DNA of 64,000 bases, from the NCBI GenBank assembly GCA_026416125.1, contig JAOAFT010000002.1, forward strand, positions 62,001-126,000, read 5' to 3'. Made by a program: the position numbers and the translations under genes. The notes below the pieces were generated by a model, which made no database searches, had not been told where the DNA came from, and saw only the letters and a program-made list of their open reading frames with translations. This stretch comes from Bacteroidota bacterium. Lineage in GTDB: Bacteria > Bacteroidota > Ignavibacteria > UBA10030. This document shows positions 39,753-48,937 of the stretch, piece by piece (the first letter of the stretch is position 1; every line of letters starts with the position of its first letter).

Positions 39753-40307
39753 ATGCTTATTCCTCTTGAACACAATCTCTATTTACGAACTCTCTCTCTC
39801 GAAGATGCACCTGAATTATTTACGCTCATTGAACGAAATAGATCGCATCTCCGCCAATGGTTGCCATGGGTTGATGCTACAAGAACTATCGAGAACACCA
39901 TTGCGTTCATTGAATCGGCGCTCCAGCAAAAACTCTCAAATCATGGGTTTCAATGTGGTATATGGTATCAAAACAAGTTAGTGGGGGTTATTGGATATCA
40001 TACCATCGATTGGAACAACAAGAATGTGGAACTTGGGTACTGGCTTGGGAAAGAGTACGAAGGGAAGGGGATAATGACCAAATCGTGTCGGGCCCTCATC
40101 GACTACGCTTTCACCGAATACAAACTCCACAGAGTTCAAATTCGTTGCGCTGTTGGTAACCATCGCAGCCGTGCCGTCATCGAAAGACTCGGACTTGTCC
40201 AAGAAGGTATTATGCGCGAAGCTGAATTCCTTTACGACCACTACGTTGATCTCTTCATTTACGGAATAACCGAACAAGAATGGAAATCTCGTACAGATAT
40301 TCCATAG
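39753..40307 (+). CDS. GNAT acetyltransferase, RimJ/RimL type
   Basis: This 184-residue N-acetyltransferase resembles ribosomal-protein-serine acetyltransferases. It starts with L-R-T-L-S-L-E-D-A-P-E-L-F and has the acetyl-CoA-binding part L-G-Y-W-L-G-K-E-Y-E-G-K-G at about residues 91-103. The helical segment N-H-R-S-R-A-V-I-E-R-L-G-L-V-Q-E-G follows. The real substrate is unknown; members act on ribosomal proteins, antibiotics or metabolites. It starts 9 bases after the MauE-like gene. Confidence 0.88.
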   Translation: MLIPLEHNLYLRTLSLEDAPELFTLIERNRSHLRQWLPWVDATRTIENTIAFIESALQQKLSNHGFQCGIWYQNKLVGVIGYHTIDWNNKNVELGYWLGKEYEGKGIMTKSCRALIDYAFTEYKLHRVQIRCAVGNHRSRAVIERLGLVQEGIMREAEFLYDHYVDLFIYGITEQEWKSRTDIP

Positions 40308-40370
40308 AAAATACTATAACATGTGGTAACCAAAGTACTTAAAACGAAAAAATAGTTGTGGAGGGATTCA

Positions 40371-40703
40371 ATGAATCATCACATGATAACTACGGCCAAC
40401 AGTCTTGAAGGATACAAAGTAGTTCGAACACTTGGTATTGTTCGTGGTATCGTGGTCCGTTCACGTTCAATTTTAGGTAACCTTGCAGCCGCATTACAAA
40501 TTCTCGTCGGAGGAAATATTACCTTGTATACAGAACTCTGCGAACAAACACGGCAAGATGCCTTTGAACACATGGTGCGCCACGCTGAAGAACTCGGTGC
40601 TAATGCAATCATTGGTTTTCGGTACGACGCTACGGAAATAGCAAGTGGAGTTACAGAGGTTCTCGCATATGGAACAGCTGTTATCGTTGAGAAAAGTTGG
40701 TAA
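40371..40703 (+). CDS. YbjQ family protein (UPF0145, putative heavy-metal-binding)
   Basis: From ATG 40371, with GGAGGG upstream, the protein has 110 residues. It shows the YbjQ pattern: V-R-T-L-G-I-V-R-G-I-V-V-R-S-R early, a helix with R-Q-D-A-F-E-H-M, and G-A-N-A-I-I-G-F-R-Y-D-A-T followed by E-V-L-A-Y-G-T-A-V. The family forms pentamers; its role is not established. It ends 61 bases from the convergent hydrogenase operon. Confidence 0.88.
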   Translation: MNHHMITTANSLEGYKVVRTLGIVRGIVVRSRSILGNLAAALQILVGGNITLYTELCEQTRQDAFEHMVRHAEELGANAIIGFRYDATEIASGVTEVLAYGTAVIVEKSW

Positions 40704-40764
40704 CCTTTTAGTTACGTTAGAGCATTGATGGTACATGTTTTCAACCGATGAGCACTAGCACCGA

Positions 40765-41220
40765 TCATACCTTACCGCTTGTTGTCTCCTCACTGATAAG
40801 CTTTGTAACAAGCAAAACCGCTTCTTCAACGAACTGTTGTGTTTGTGGGGATAGAGTTTCTGAAAACATTACAGAACATGCTGGAATACTAACGATAAAT
40901 GTCTTTCGAGGATATGTACCGTAAAGATGCGCACTCAGTGCAAGAAGGTCATGTGGAGTAGCAACGTGTGAATTGTGTCGGTACTTCCATGGTGGTTCGG
41001 TGATCGGTGTAATTTTCACTGAGTTACTAGTAAAATCAGCATCGAGAAAAAACGCTAACGATACCCTCGATAGTACTTCAGCTATTTCTGGTGTTAGCTG
41101 ATGTACACAGAGGACATTGATTTGTGGGTATTGTTGGGCTATGAATTCCGCTGCCCGTACACCAGCACCATCATCAGCACGGAGTGTGTTCCCATACCCA
41201 ACAACAAGGACTGAACTCAT
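40765..41220 (-). CDS. hoxW: [NiFe]-hydrogenase maturation endopeptidase (HoxW type)
   Basis: This 151-residue protease removes the C-terminal peptide of the hydrogenase large subunit after nickel insertion. The family motif [13 protein letters not shown] lies at residues 8-20, with N11 and D16/D17 in the usual places, followed by a conserved D-A-D-F region at about 74-77. Its ATG overlaps the hoxH stop by 4 bases, so HoxH is the obvious substrate. Confidence 0.92.
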   Translation of the reverse strand: MSSVLVVGYGNTLRADDGAGVRAAEFIAQQYPQINVLCVHQLTPEIAEVLSRVSLAFFLDADFTSNSVKITPITEPPWKYRHNSHVATPHDLLALSAHLYGTYPRKTFIVSIPACSVMFSETLSPQTQQFVEEAVLLVTKLISEETTSGKV

Positions 41221-42650
41221 CGCACGACTTCATCGAGGAGGATACCATCTGCATCGAAAAGTGTAACACGGAGGGGCATGCTCCCAATCGCATGTGTTGA
41301 ACACGATAAGCATGGATCGTAACATCGGATACCAGCCTCTATTCGATTCAACACACCTTCTGGTATTTTCCCTTTCTTTCCATCAATGAACGCTGCTGCG
41401 ATTTGATGTACAGTACGATTCATTGCCAAGTTATTTTGAGCAGTAGCAATGATGAGATTAGCCCGTTGAATCACACCATCTTTGTTCACGCGGTAGTGGT
41501 GGAAAAGAATTCCCCGTGGCGCCTCAGCACAACCTATTCCTTCGAGACGATTGATGGCGGCTTGTGCGCGAATATGATCACTAAGAATAGCAGGATCATT
41601 GAGCAATTGTTCAATTCTCTCAACAGCAAAGAGCATTTCAATGCATCGTGCATAGTGATAGTAGAAGGAATTGTTCACAACTCCAACGCGACCACCGAGT
41701 TTCTTAAATTCTTTTCGTTCAGCTTCCGCAAGTGGTGTTTCTATGTAATCACAAATATTGACACGAGCTAAAGGGCCTACCCGATACATTCCCTGAGGAT
41801 AATCCAAAGGTTTATAGTATGGGAATTTGAGGTACGACCATGGTTCAACGGCTTCACCGAAATACTCAAAATACTCACGTGGATTAATCTTATCTGCTAT
41901 GAGATTTCCTGTGCCATCCATAATACGAATTACACCGTCGTAGTACTCGAGGCCACCGTCAGGAGTAACAAGACCCACAAAAAGGGAACGAAAATTCCCA
42001 AATTCCGGAATCTCTTTTTGGTACTTCTTGTGGACGCTTTTAATTGTCTCGAGTGCAATCATAACTGTTTCTTTTGCCTCAGGAATCCAGGAAAGTATAT
42101 AGTCACGTTTTTCTGGTTTTAGAGGGTCACGAACACCGCCTGGTACAGTCCACGGTGTATGAATTCTTCGTCCACCAAGAATTTCGATAATTTCTTGTCC
42201 GAACTTTCGGAGTCGAATCCCACGTCTAGCAAGCTCTTTATTCGCTGCAATAACACCGAAAACATTTCGTGAGCCTGGCTCGGAATCGAAACCGAGTAAA
42301 AAATCGGGTGACGAAAGGTGAAAAAAACTAAGCGCATGCGACTGAAGCCATTGTGCCAAGGTTAGAAGGCGACGAAGCTTTTCTGCAGTTTCTGGTATTT
42401 CAACAGCAAGAATGTGATCTCCGGCTTTAGCAGATGTAACCAAGTGACTCGCCGGACAAATTCCACAGATTCGTGACGTAATGCCAGGCATTTCCCATAG
42501 CAAGCGTCCTTCTGCGAACTTTTCAAACCCTCGAAATTCATCAACATGAAAACGTACATCTGCTACATCGCCTTTACTATCAAGTTGGATTGTTATCTTC
42601 GCATGACCTTCAATACGCGTGACAGGTGAAATTGTAATTGTTTTCGACAT
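41217..42650 (-). CDS. hoxH: Bidirectional [NiFe]-hydrogenase large subunit HoxH
   Basis: HoxH holds the nickel-iron site for hydrogen uptake or evolution. From ATG 42650 ([16 protein letters not shown]) it has 477 residues; GAGG precedes this start. The nickel ligands are C62 and C65 ([10 protein letters not shown]) and C447 and C450 (D-P-C-L-S-C). After H453 a 24-residue tail remains for removal by the maturation protease. The sequence fits group 3d (Hox) enzymes, and the gene order agrees. Confidence 0.95.
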   Translation of the reverse strand: MSKTITISPVTRIEGHAKITIQLDSKGDVADVRFHVDEFRGFEKFAEGRLLWEMPGITSRICGICPASHLVTSAKAGDHILAVEIPETAEKLRRLLTLAQWLQSHALSFFHLSSPDFLLGFDSEPGSRNVFGVIAANKELARRGIRLRKFGQEIIEILGGRRIHTPWTVPGGVRDPLKPEKRDYILSWIPEAKETVMIALETIKSVHKKYQKEIPEFGNFRSLFVGLVTPDGGLEYYDGVIRIMDGTGNLIADKINPREYFEYFGEAVEPWSYLKFPYYKPLDYPQGMYRVGPLARVNICDYIETPLAEAERKEFKKLGGRVGVVNNSFYYHYARCIEMLFAVERIEQLLNDPAILSDHIRAQAAINRLEGIGCAEAPRGILFHHYRVNKDGVIQRANLIIATAQNNLAMNRTVHQIAAAFIDGKKGKIPEGVLNRIEAGIRCYDPCLSCSTHAIGSMPLRVTLFDADGILLDEVVR

Positions 42651-42689
42651 AGCTAAGCACCTCATATTCGCTTGTATTGAACGAAAATA

Positions 42690-43226
42690 TTATCCGTACC
42701 GTAAATAAGCTGGTGGAAGTACTGGAATTTTACCTTCGAGTAACGATGTCATTGCAAACCATATCTGATCAGCTGTTGGAGGACATCCATGGAGCCATGC
42801 ATCGACTTTGATGACCTCGTGCAATGGTCGTGCTTTTTTGAGTAATTGTGCAAGAGTTGTATAATCATTCGGAATTTGGGGATTTTTCTCAGCCAATTCT
42901 ATATAGGAACGTTTTAGTATTTCATCCGGCGTAAAACGATTTCGCATTGCTGTCACATTCCCTGTTGTGGCACAATCACCAAATGCTACAATAAACTTTG
43001 ACCGCTTACGAATGATATGAGCATACTCCTCATTTTCAGAATTTGTTATTGCACCTTCAACCAATGTTACATCAACATTATGGGGAAATTCCTTTATATC
43101 AGCAATAGGCGAGTAAACGAGTTCCATTTTATCCGCAAGTTCAATCAAACGTTCATCAAGATCCAGGAACGACATGTGGCACCCAGAACATCCACCGAGC
43201 CATACAGTTGCTACTCTTGGTTTCAT
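42690..43226 (-). CDS. hoxY: Bidirectional hydrogenase small subunit HoxY
   Basis: HoxY carries the proximal [4Fe-4S] cluster next to the nickel-iron site. This 178-residue protein is the short form without an export signal. The cluster ligands are C13 and C16 (G-G-C-S-G-C), C84 (F-G-D-C-A-T-T-G) and C148 (H-G-C-P-P). It is preceded by hoxU and followed after 39 bases by hoxH. A soluble cytoplasmic enzyme is expected. Confidence 0.94.
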   Translation of the reverse strand: MKPRVATVWLGGCSGCHMSFLDLDERLIELADKMELVYSPIADIKEFPHNVDVTLVEGAITNSENEEYAHIIRKRSKFIVAFGDCATTGNVTAMRNRFTPDEILKRSYIELAEKNPQIPNDYTTLAQLLKKARPLHEVIKVDAWLHGCPPTADQIWFAMTSLLEGKIPVLPPAYLRYG

Positions 43227-43255
43227 AGTTCACTCTCTCTTCTATTATAACATCT

Positions 43256-43993
43256 TTATTCTTCTTCGTGGTCTTCAACAGTAATCCATTCGTGCTTGCT
43301 TCGAGCTGTGACAATAACTTTCACGAAGCCACGTTCTTTCTTCAATTCACCTACTGTTGCACCTTTTTCGAGCAATGCACCAACAGGACACACACGAACA
43401 CATTTTCCACAGGACGTACAGAGGTCTGATTCACCCCAAGGTGTATTCATATCAGCAATGATTTCACAATTAATACCTCGATTCGCAATATCCCAAACGT
43501 GTGCACCTTCAACTTCATGGCATACACGAACACAGCGCGTACAAAGGACACATCGATTTCGATCGATAACGAACTCTTTGTGCGACGCATCAAGTGTCTT
43601 AGCAGGATACAAGTAAGGAAACCGCACGTGATCGAGTCCAACTTCGTATGCTAAGTCTTGTAGCTCACAATGTCCATTCACCACGCAAACAGCACATTGA
43701 TGATTCCCTTCAGAAGCAAGGAGTTCAACTATCATTTTCCGATACTTTTTCAACCGTTCGGTTTGAGTTCGTACAATCATTCCTTCTGCAGGTTTCGTTG
43801 TGCAAGCAGGGAAAAGTTTTGGAGATCCTTCAATTTCAACTAAACACAGTCGACATGCACCAACTGGTGAAAGACCTTCTAGAAAACACAGTGTAGGTAT
43901 ATGCACACCATTATCGCGTGCAACTTTTAAGATTGTATCCCCTTCATTCGCACTATACTGAACATCATCCATTGTAAATGTTACGACACCCAT
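43256..43993 (-). CDS. hoxU: Hydrogenase diaphorase subunit HoxU
   Basis: HoxU relays electrons between HoxF and HoxY and resembles the N-terminal part of NuoG. From ATG 43993 it has 245 residues. It carries a [2Fe-2S] domain (T-L-C-F-L-E, then G-A-C-R-L-C), a His-Cys [4Fe-4S] site (H-Q-C-A-V-C, then G-H-C-E-L), and a two-cluster ferredoxin-like part (L-C-T-R-C-V-R-V-C and L-C-T-S-C-G-K-C). A GTG two codons upstream is a possible start. Confidence 0.94.
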   Translation of the reverse strand: MGVVTFTMDDVQYSANEGDTILKVARDNGVHIPTLCFLEGLSPVGACRLCLVEIEGSPKLFPACTTKPAEGMIVRTQTERLKKYRKMIVELLASEGNHQCAVCVVNGHCELQDLAYEVGLDHVRFPYLYPAKTLDASHKEFVIDRNRCVLCTRCVRVCHEVEGAHVWDIANRGINCEIIADMNTPWGESDLCTSCGKCVRVCPVGALLEKGATVGELKKERGFVKVIVTARSKHEWITVEDHEEE

Positions 43994-44000
43994 AGGCACC

Positions 44001-45659
44001 TCACTTCTGTTCTCCGTTCGTTTCCGTTATTGTACTTGCATTTCCTTCGTAACACGATGTAGGTTGGAGTTTCTTCGTATACTCTTCCCGGAAGAATCGT
44101 ATTGTTGAAAGCACTGGATTCGGGGCAGATTGTCCGAGACCACACAAACTCGTTTCCTTCACCATCACACAGAGTTCTTGGAGAAGCGCAAAGTCTTCTT
44201 CTGTTCCCTCTTCTTTCACGATTTTATCGAGCATCATGTATATATGTTTTGTACCAACCCTACATGGAATGCACTTCCCACACGATTCATCCATACAGAA
44301 TTCCATGAAAAATTTTGCCACATCGACCATATCCGATGTATTATCCATTACAATCATTCCACCACTTCCCATGATAGAACCAACACTTTGGAGAGATTCA
44401 TAATCAACAGGTAAATCAAGGTGTTGTTCAGGGATACAACCACCCGATGGTCCACCTGTTTGAACTGCCTTGAATGTAGAACCATCTGGTGTACCACCAC
44501 CGATATCAAAGACAACTTTTCGCAAAGAAATTCCCATTGGAACTTCAATGAGACCAGTACGTTTTACCTTTCCAGCGAGAGCAAAGACTTTTGTACCAGG
44601 GCTTTTTTGTGTTCCAATACTAGTAAACCACGACGCCCCATTCCGAATAATGGGTGGTACATTGGCAAACGTTTCGACATTATTAATCACAGTCGGTTTA
44701 TCCCACAAACCTTTCTCAGACGGGAATGGTGGACGAGGACGGGGACGACCTCGACGTCCCATGATTGAACGGATGAGTGCAGTTTCTTCTCCACAAACGA
44801 ATGCACCCGCACCAATTCGAATATCGATGTGGAAATTGAAGTTCGACTCAAGAATTCTATTTCCCAAAATACCCAATCGTTCAGCTTGTTTAATTGCAAG
44901 TCTCAACCGTTCAATTGCGAGTGGATACTCAGCACGAACATAGATATATCCTTGATTGGCACCTACAGCGTATCCAGCAATAGCCATTCCTTCGAGAACA
45001 CGGTGTGGATCGCCTTCCAGTACGCTTCGATCCATAAATGCTCCCGGATCACCTTCATCAGCATTGCAAACAACATACTTTTGATCCGAAGGACTTTTTC
45101 TCACAATGTCCCACTTTAAACCAGTTGGGTACCCGGCACCACCACGTCCGCGGAGGTTCGAACGCCGAATTTCACTAATCACGTCTTCTGGTGTCATCCC
45201 ACTTAAAACTTTTACAAGCGCTGAATAGCCATCGGCTGCAATGTACTCTTCGATACTTTCAGCATTAATTTTACCCATGTTTTCAAGAACAATTTTCTTT
45301 TGCTCAGCAAAAAATGGATCGTTGAGATCGATCGTGTGTTCTCGAACAATGTTTCCTTTGAGAATGTGTTCCTCAACTATTTTCCGAGCTATTGTTGCAT
45401 CAACACGTTGATACAGCGTTTGATCATTGTGTACGAGAACAAGTGGACCTTCGCCACACATCCCAAGGCACCCTGTTCCAACTAACTCACACTGTTTTGC
45501 CACACCATGCTCTTCCAGAGCTTGCTTTAATGCAGTACGGGCAGCTTCGCACCCACTCGATACACAACCAGCGGATGAACAATAGAGAATACGATACTTG
45601 TACTGCGCCTGTCGTTGTCGTTCTTTCTCTGCTAACTCGTGTAAGTCTTCAATTGTCAT
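44001..45659 (-). CDS. hoxF: Hydrogenase diaphorase subunit HoxF (NAD- and FMN-binding)
   Basis: HoxF is the NAD(H)-oxidising or -reducing flavoprotein, related to NuoF. The 552 residues contain an N-terminal thioredoxin-like [2Fe-2S] domain (C27, C32, C64, C68), the FMN-binding [10 protein letters not shown], and the NAD-binding region with C-G-E-E-T-A-L. The [4Fe-4S] ligands follow in E-S-C-G-K-C-I-P-C and S-L-C-G-L-G. It overlaps hoxE by 4 bases and ends just before hoxU. Confidence 0.95.
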   Translation of the reverse strand: MTIEDLHELAEKERQRQAQYKYRILYCSSAGCVSSGCEAARTALKQALEEHGVAKQCELVGTGCLGMCGEGPLVLVHNDQTLYQRVDATIARKIVEEHILKGNIVREHTIDLNDPFFAEQKKIVLENMGKINAESIEEYIAADGYSALVKVLSGMTPEDVISEIRRSNLRGRGGAGYPTGLKWDIVRKSPSDQKYVVCNADEGDPGAFMDRSVLEGDPHRVLEGMAIAGYAVGANQGYIYVRAEYPLAIERLRLAIKQAERLGILGNRILESNFNFHIDIRIGAGAFVCGEETALIRSIMGRRGRPRPRPPFPSEKGLWDKPTVINNVETFANVPPIIRNGASWFTSIGTQKSPGTKVFALAGKVKRTGLIEVPMGISLRKVVFDIGGGTPDGSTFKAVQTGGPSGGCIPEQHLDLPVDYESLQSVGSIMGSGGMIVMDNTSDMVDVAKFFMEFCMDESCGKCIPCRVGTKHIYMMLDKIVKEEGTEEDFALLQELCVMVKETSLCGLGQSAPNPVLSTIRFFREEYTKKLQPTSCYEGNASTITETNGEQK

Positions 45660-46174
45660 ACGTTCCTCTCCTTTTCTGTTTCCCGTAACTCACGGACTCG
45701 TTGGAGGGCTTCATCCACCGTCATCTTTCCATAGACTTTGTCATCAATCACTGCAACCGGTGCTAAGCCACACGAACCAACGCACCGCGCTGAAATGAGC
45801 GACACACTCCCATCGCTTGTTGTTTCACCAAATGAACATTTACACTCCTGTTCTAATGCTCGCTGGATCTCATTAGCACCCTTTACGTAGCATGCTGTTC
45901 CTGTACACAGGACAAATGTATGCTTTCCTTGAGGTTTAAGTCGGAAGAAGTGATAAAAGGTCGCTACTCCATACACGCGGCTCGGGGGAAGCTTTAGTGC
46001 ATTCGCAATGTAGTAGAGTAATTCGTTATCGAGGTACCCAAAAATGCCTTGTGCTACGTGGAGAATCTCGATAAGGGCATATCCACTGTTGTGATGCTTT
46101 GTGATTGCGCGATCAAGTAACTTGTACCGATTATCGATTTTCCCTTGGTCCGCTTTTTTTGATTGTGCCACCAT
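45656..46174 (-). CDS. hoxE: Hydrogenase diaphorase subunit HoxE (NuoE-like)
   Basis: HoxE is a thioredoxin-fold [2Fe-2S] protein that may bring in ferredoxin or a membrane contact. This 172-residue protein has cluster ligands C90 and C95 (L-C-T-G-T-A-C) and C131 and C135 (R-C-V-G-S-C-G), with the helical N-terminus typical of NuoE. Its presence makes a five-subunit HoxEFUYH enzyme as in cyanobacteria, rather than the HoxFUYH enzyme of Ralstonia. Confidence 0.93.
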   Translation of the reverse strand: MVAQSKKADQGKIDNRYKLLDRAITKHHNSGYALIEILHVAQGIFGYLDNELLYYIANALKLPPSRVYGVATFYHFFRLKPQGKHTFVLCTGTACYVKGANEIQRALEQECKCSFGETTSDGSVSLISARCVGSCGLAPVAVIDDKVYGKMTVDEALQRVRELRETEKERNV

Positions 46175-46198
46175 AGTTCACTCTTTTCGCTCCATAAA

Positions 46199-46855
46199 TT
46201 AATGATTCACCGATATGTTTTGCCTGAGCCAACTACACCAGGAATCAAGTCCATTTCCCTTGCTACACGATACTTCGAAAATTGTAAGTTGCGGATTAAT
46301 CTTCGTTGCATTCGCCCGAAGAAGTTCGATGTTGGAAGGTACATACGGGAGAAGATCTACTTTATTGATAACAAGTATCGATGCATTGCGAAACATCGCT
46401 GGGTATTTCAATGGTTTATCATCACCTTCAGTTACACTGACAACGACTACTTTCATTGTTTCACCCAAGTCGTATCCAGCAGGACACACTAAATTTCCAA
46501 CATTTTCTATAAAGAGAATATCAATCGTTGACAAATCGATGTGTTGCAAAGCATCGCGAACAAGCATGGCATCGAGATGACAACTTCCATTCGTGACAAG
46601 TTGAACAACAGGAACTCCAAAGCGTGCAATACGTTGAGCATCGATGTCTGTTTGTACATCACCTTCAATGACAGCTGATTTGATTGAGGTACGTAATCGG
46701 TCCAACGTTTGTTCTAGAAGGGTCGTTTTCCCTGCACCTGGGGAACTTACCAAGTTGAGTACAAAAACATTATGGTGCTTGAAAAGTGCTCGATTACTCC
46801 TCGCTATCTCGTCGTTTTTTTCTAAAACCTTTCGTTCAACGGTAATAACGGCCAT
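46199..46855 (-). CDS. hypB: Hydrogenase nickel incorporation GTPase HypB
   Basis: HypB hydrolyses GTP to deliver nickel to the hydrogenase large subunit together with HypA. This 218-residue protein has a P-loop S-P-G-A-G-K-T-T (residues 38-45), then G-D-V-Q-T-D and E-N-V-G-N-L-V-C-P, which holds a metal-binding cysteine. It lacks the N-terminal histidine-rich nickel store and the CxxCGC motif of E. coli HypB. It follows hypA by 9 bases. Confidence 0.94.
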   Translation of the reverse strand: MAVITVERKVLEKNDEIARSNRALFKHHNVFVLNLVSSPGAGKTTLLEQTLDRLRTSIKSAVIEGDVQTDIDAQRIARFGVPVVQLVTNGSCHLDAMLVRDALQHIDLSTIDILFIENVGNLVCPAGYDLGETMKVVVVSVTEGDDKPLKYPAMFRNASILVINKVDLLPYVPSNIELLRANATKINPQLTIFEVSCSKGNGLDSWCSWLRQNISVNH

Positions 46856-46864
46856 ATTACTTTA

Positions 46865-47212
46865 TCAATCATCGGATATTTCAATAGCTGTCACAGTGAG
46901 TTCATTTCCACTTACAACACATGTTTCAAAGGAGTTACAAAGAGGACACTGGACAACTCCATCATCTATTTTAGAAACCCTGCCACACGTTGTGCACTGA
47001 ATTTGAAACGGAACAGCCTCGATTGTTAATTGTGCTTGTTCGAGAGGTGTTCCAACCGTGATTGCTTGAAAGGAAAACTTCAGAGAATCAATCACTACAC
47101 CTACCATTGCCCCAACTTTCATTCGAATTACTAGGACACGGTGGAGGTTTTCTTGTCGCACCGTGTTTGTAACAATTTCAACAACACTTTGGGCAATGGA
47201 TAGCTCATGCAT
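46865..47212 (-). CDS. hypA: Hydrogenase nickel chaperone HypA
   Basis: HypA binds nickel through the N-terminal M-H-E-L and carries a structural zinc site. From ATG 47212 it has 115 residues. The zinc ligands are C73 and C76 (C-T-T-C-G) and C89 and C92 (C-P-L-C). A start 5 codons upstream would bury the nickel-binding M-H-E and is rejected. It is the first gene of the hyp-hox operon. Confidence 0.94.
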   Translation of the reverse strand: MHELSIAQSVVEIVTNTVRQENLHRVLVIRMKVGAMVGVVIDSLKFSFQAITVGTPLEQAQLTIEAVPFQIQCTTCGRVSKIDDGVVQCPLCNSFETCVVSGNELTVTAIEISDD

Positions 47213-47513
47213 AAAATATACTAACACATTGGTGTTCAGGCAACAAAGGAATTACCATATTTATTCGTGCGAATCGTTAGTTGTATATATGGTAGTAAAT
47301 TCTTCAACTTCAAGTTCTGATTATATCGCTTTTCATTCAAGTAAATAGAAGTTTTTTCAATACCTATTGGCTGTATTGTTTGTTGCCTCGTATAAACAAC
47401 ATTATCTCCAATTTCATAACGCTACACACATACAACGCGGAACACCACACTCTAGTAACTCACTAGCTTACAAGCCTACGTAAAGCTGTAATAGACGACT
47501 CTCTTTGCTTTTC
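47213..47513. other. Intergenic region before hypA
   Basis: This 301-base gap holds no convincing gene. It lies between the TPR protein gene and hypA, so it should contain the hyp-hox promoter; a weak candidate is given separately. Confidence 0.6.
47284..47313 (-). promoter_or_regulatory. Weak promoter candidate for the hyp-hox operon
   Basis: On the minus strand TTGAAG (47313-47308), an 18-base spacer and TATATA (47289-47284), about 70 bases before hypA. TTGAAG is repeated directly in tandem. Support is by sequence and position only. Confidence 0.25.
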
Positions 47514-48287
47514 TTACTTTTCAATGCTCTGTAACAACTCTGCAGCCTGAGATCGAAAAAGATCGTCATCCTCATCGAGCTTTGGGAGTGAAGGAATAAT
47601 ACGTAGGTGTTCTTTTGCTTTTTCGTACTCTTTTTGTTCAATGTATGCTCGTGCACAGTCAAGTCGATACATGATGAATTGAGGTCGTATTGTTATTGCC
47701 TTTTCATAGTGCCGTAGTGCATCTTCCATTGTAGCCCAACTCAATCCTAGAGGCCAACGTACAACCTTTGGCTTCTCGCACACTTTGTGGTGTGTACGAG
47801 CAAGAACATAGTATGCTGTTGCATTCTGTTGATCTAGTTCGATGGCTTTCTCACAATCCTTTTTCGTCTGTTTTACAAGATCAACTGCATCCCACACCCC
47901 ACGGAAAAGGGCAATTCGACCGTAAACAATAGCTCGCCGTACATACCCCATTGATCCACGAGGATTCACTACAATGGCACGATTCGCATATTCAAGTGCT
48001 TGTTCGTATGTTTCCAGTTGTTTCCGTCTCTCTACCTCTGTGTGCGCCGGTAAGTGCTCAGCAATGTCTACTAGGGTTCGACTCAATTTCCATAAGACTT
48101 CGTAATTACTCGGGTCGTGTTTCAGTGCTTCTTCATACTTTTGAAGAGCTTTCTCGTTATTAAACTCACGTTCTGCATATTTATCACCTTCTGCAATACA
48201 CTGTGCAAGTGGTGAAGAATTTTGACTGAGAAGTACGGATGAGAGTATTACAGAAACACACGTAACTAGATGTACCACAGTTCTCAT
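47514..48287 (-). CDS. Secreted TPR-repeat protein
   Basis: From ATG 48287 (GGAG 7 bases upstream) the protein has 257 residues. A hydrophobic signal segment covers about residues 4-20, and the mature protein is mostly tetratricopeptide-like helices. Examples are A-L-Q-K-Y-E-E-A-L-K, A-L-E-Y-A-N-R-A-I-V and A-L-R-H-Y-E-K-A-I. The arrangement resembles the RMD1/microtubule-regulator-type TPR family, but I cannot name a function. It follows the nuclease-family gene on the same strand by 61 bases and may be part of the etf transcript. Confidence 0.8.
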   Translation of the reverse strand: MRTVVHLVTCVSVILSSVLLSQNSSPLAQCIAEGDKYAEREFNNEKALQKYEEALKHDPSNYEVLWKLSRTLVDIAEHLPAHTEVERRKQLETYEQALEYANRAIVVNPRGSMGYVRRAIVYGRIALFRGVWDAVDLVKQTKKDCEKAIELDQQNATAYYVLARTHHKVCEKPKVVRWPLGLSWATMEDALRHYEKAITIRPQFIMYRLDCARAYIEQKEYEKAKEHLRIIPSLPKLDEDDDLFRSQAAELLQSIEK

Positions 48288-48348
48288 ATATATTCTCCGA
48301 ATAAAGTGAAGAGAACGAATCAACACTATCGAAGGGTTTTTGAGTTTG

Positions 48349-48936
48349 TCACAAGTTCTGTGAGAGGATTTTTTTTATTTCATCTCTGATTTGTGCTGCG
48401 CGTTCGTAATCCTCTTTTGCAATTGCTTCATCGAGGCTTTTCTGAAGCTGTTCAAGTTTTGACAAAGGAGTTTTAAGAGATTCCTCTGAAGCCTGTTTTG
48501 GTGGCTGTTGTGACTGGATATCTTCATCATTCTCTGGCACAAACGAAGCTTCTTCCATGACTTTTTCAGCTACGTAAATCGGGGCACCGAATCGTACTGC
48601 AAGAGCAATTGCATCGCTTGGACGTGAATCAATTTCCTGTGTGTCGAGATTTAAACGAGCGTAAAATGTACCCTCACGCAACTCTGTAATAGTTACATCT
48701 ATTAAATCCCCACCTAGTGCCTCAATAAGTGTTTTCATAAGATCGTGCGTCAAAGGTCGAGGTGGTTTAATGTTTTCAATTTCTAGAGCTATTGATTGTG
48801 CTTCAAACGCACCAATAATTATTGGAAGGCGGCGTGGACCATTGACTTCTTTGAGTATCAATGCGTACGCACCACCACTCGCTGGATTTGTTGAAAGTCC
48901 TAAAATATCGACTTGTACTCTGTCCTCACCGGACAT
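48349..48936 (-). CDS. Bifunctional nuclease family protein (DUF151) with C-terminal UVR motif
   Basis: This 195-residue protein has the bifunctional-nuclease domain at about residues 1-135, with P-I-I-I-G-A-F-E-A-Q-S-I, L-T-H-D-L and R-P-S-D-A-I-A-L-A-V-R. A spacer follows, then a UvrB/UvrC-like motif at about residues 158-193 (E-D-Y-E-R-A-A-Q-I-R-D-E-I). This two-part layout is common in Bacteroidota and Chlorobiota. Nuclease activity is known for plant members, while the bacterial role is unclear. It starts 1 base after the etfA stop. Confidence 0.88.
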   Translation of the reverse strand: MSGEDRVQVDILGLSTNPASGGAYALILKEVNGPRRLPIIIGAFEAQSIALEIENIKPPRPLTHDLMKTLIEALGGDLIDVTITELREGTFYARLNLDTQEIDSRPSDAIALAVRFGAPIYVAEKVMEEASFVPENDEDIQSQQPPKQASEESLKTPLSKLEQLQKSLDEAIAKEDYERAAQIRDEIKKILSQNL

Positions 48937-48937
48937 G

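Noticed and set aside
47215-47243. TTGCCT-N17-TATATT directly before hypA
   Set aside because: A transcript from it would start at or inside the hypA start codon, so M-H-E could not be made. A more distant site was preferred.
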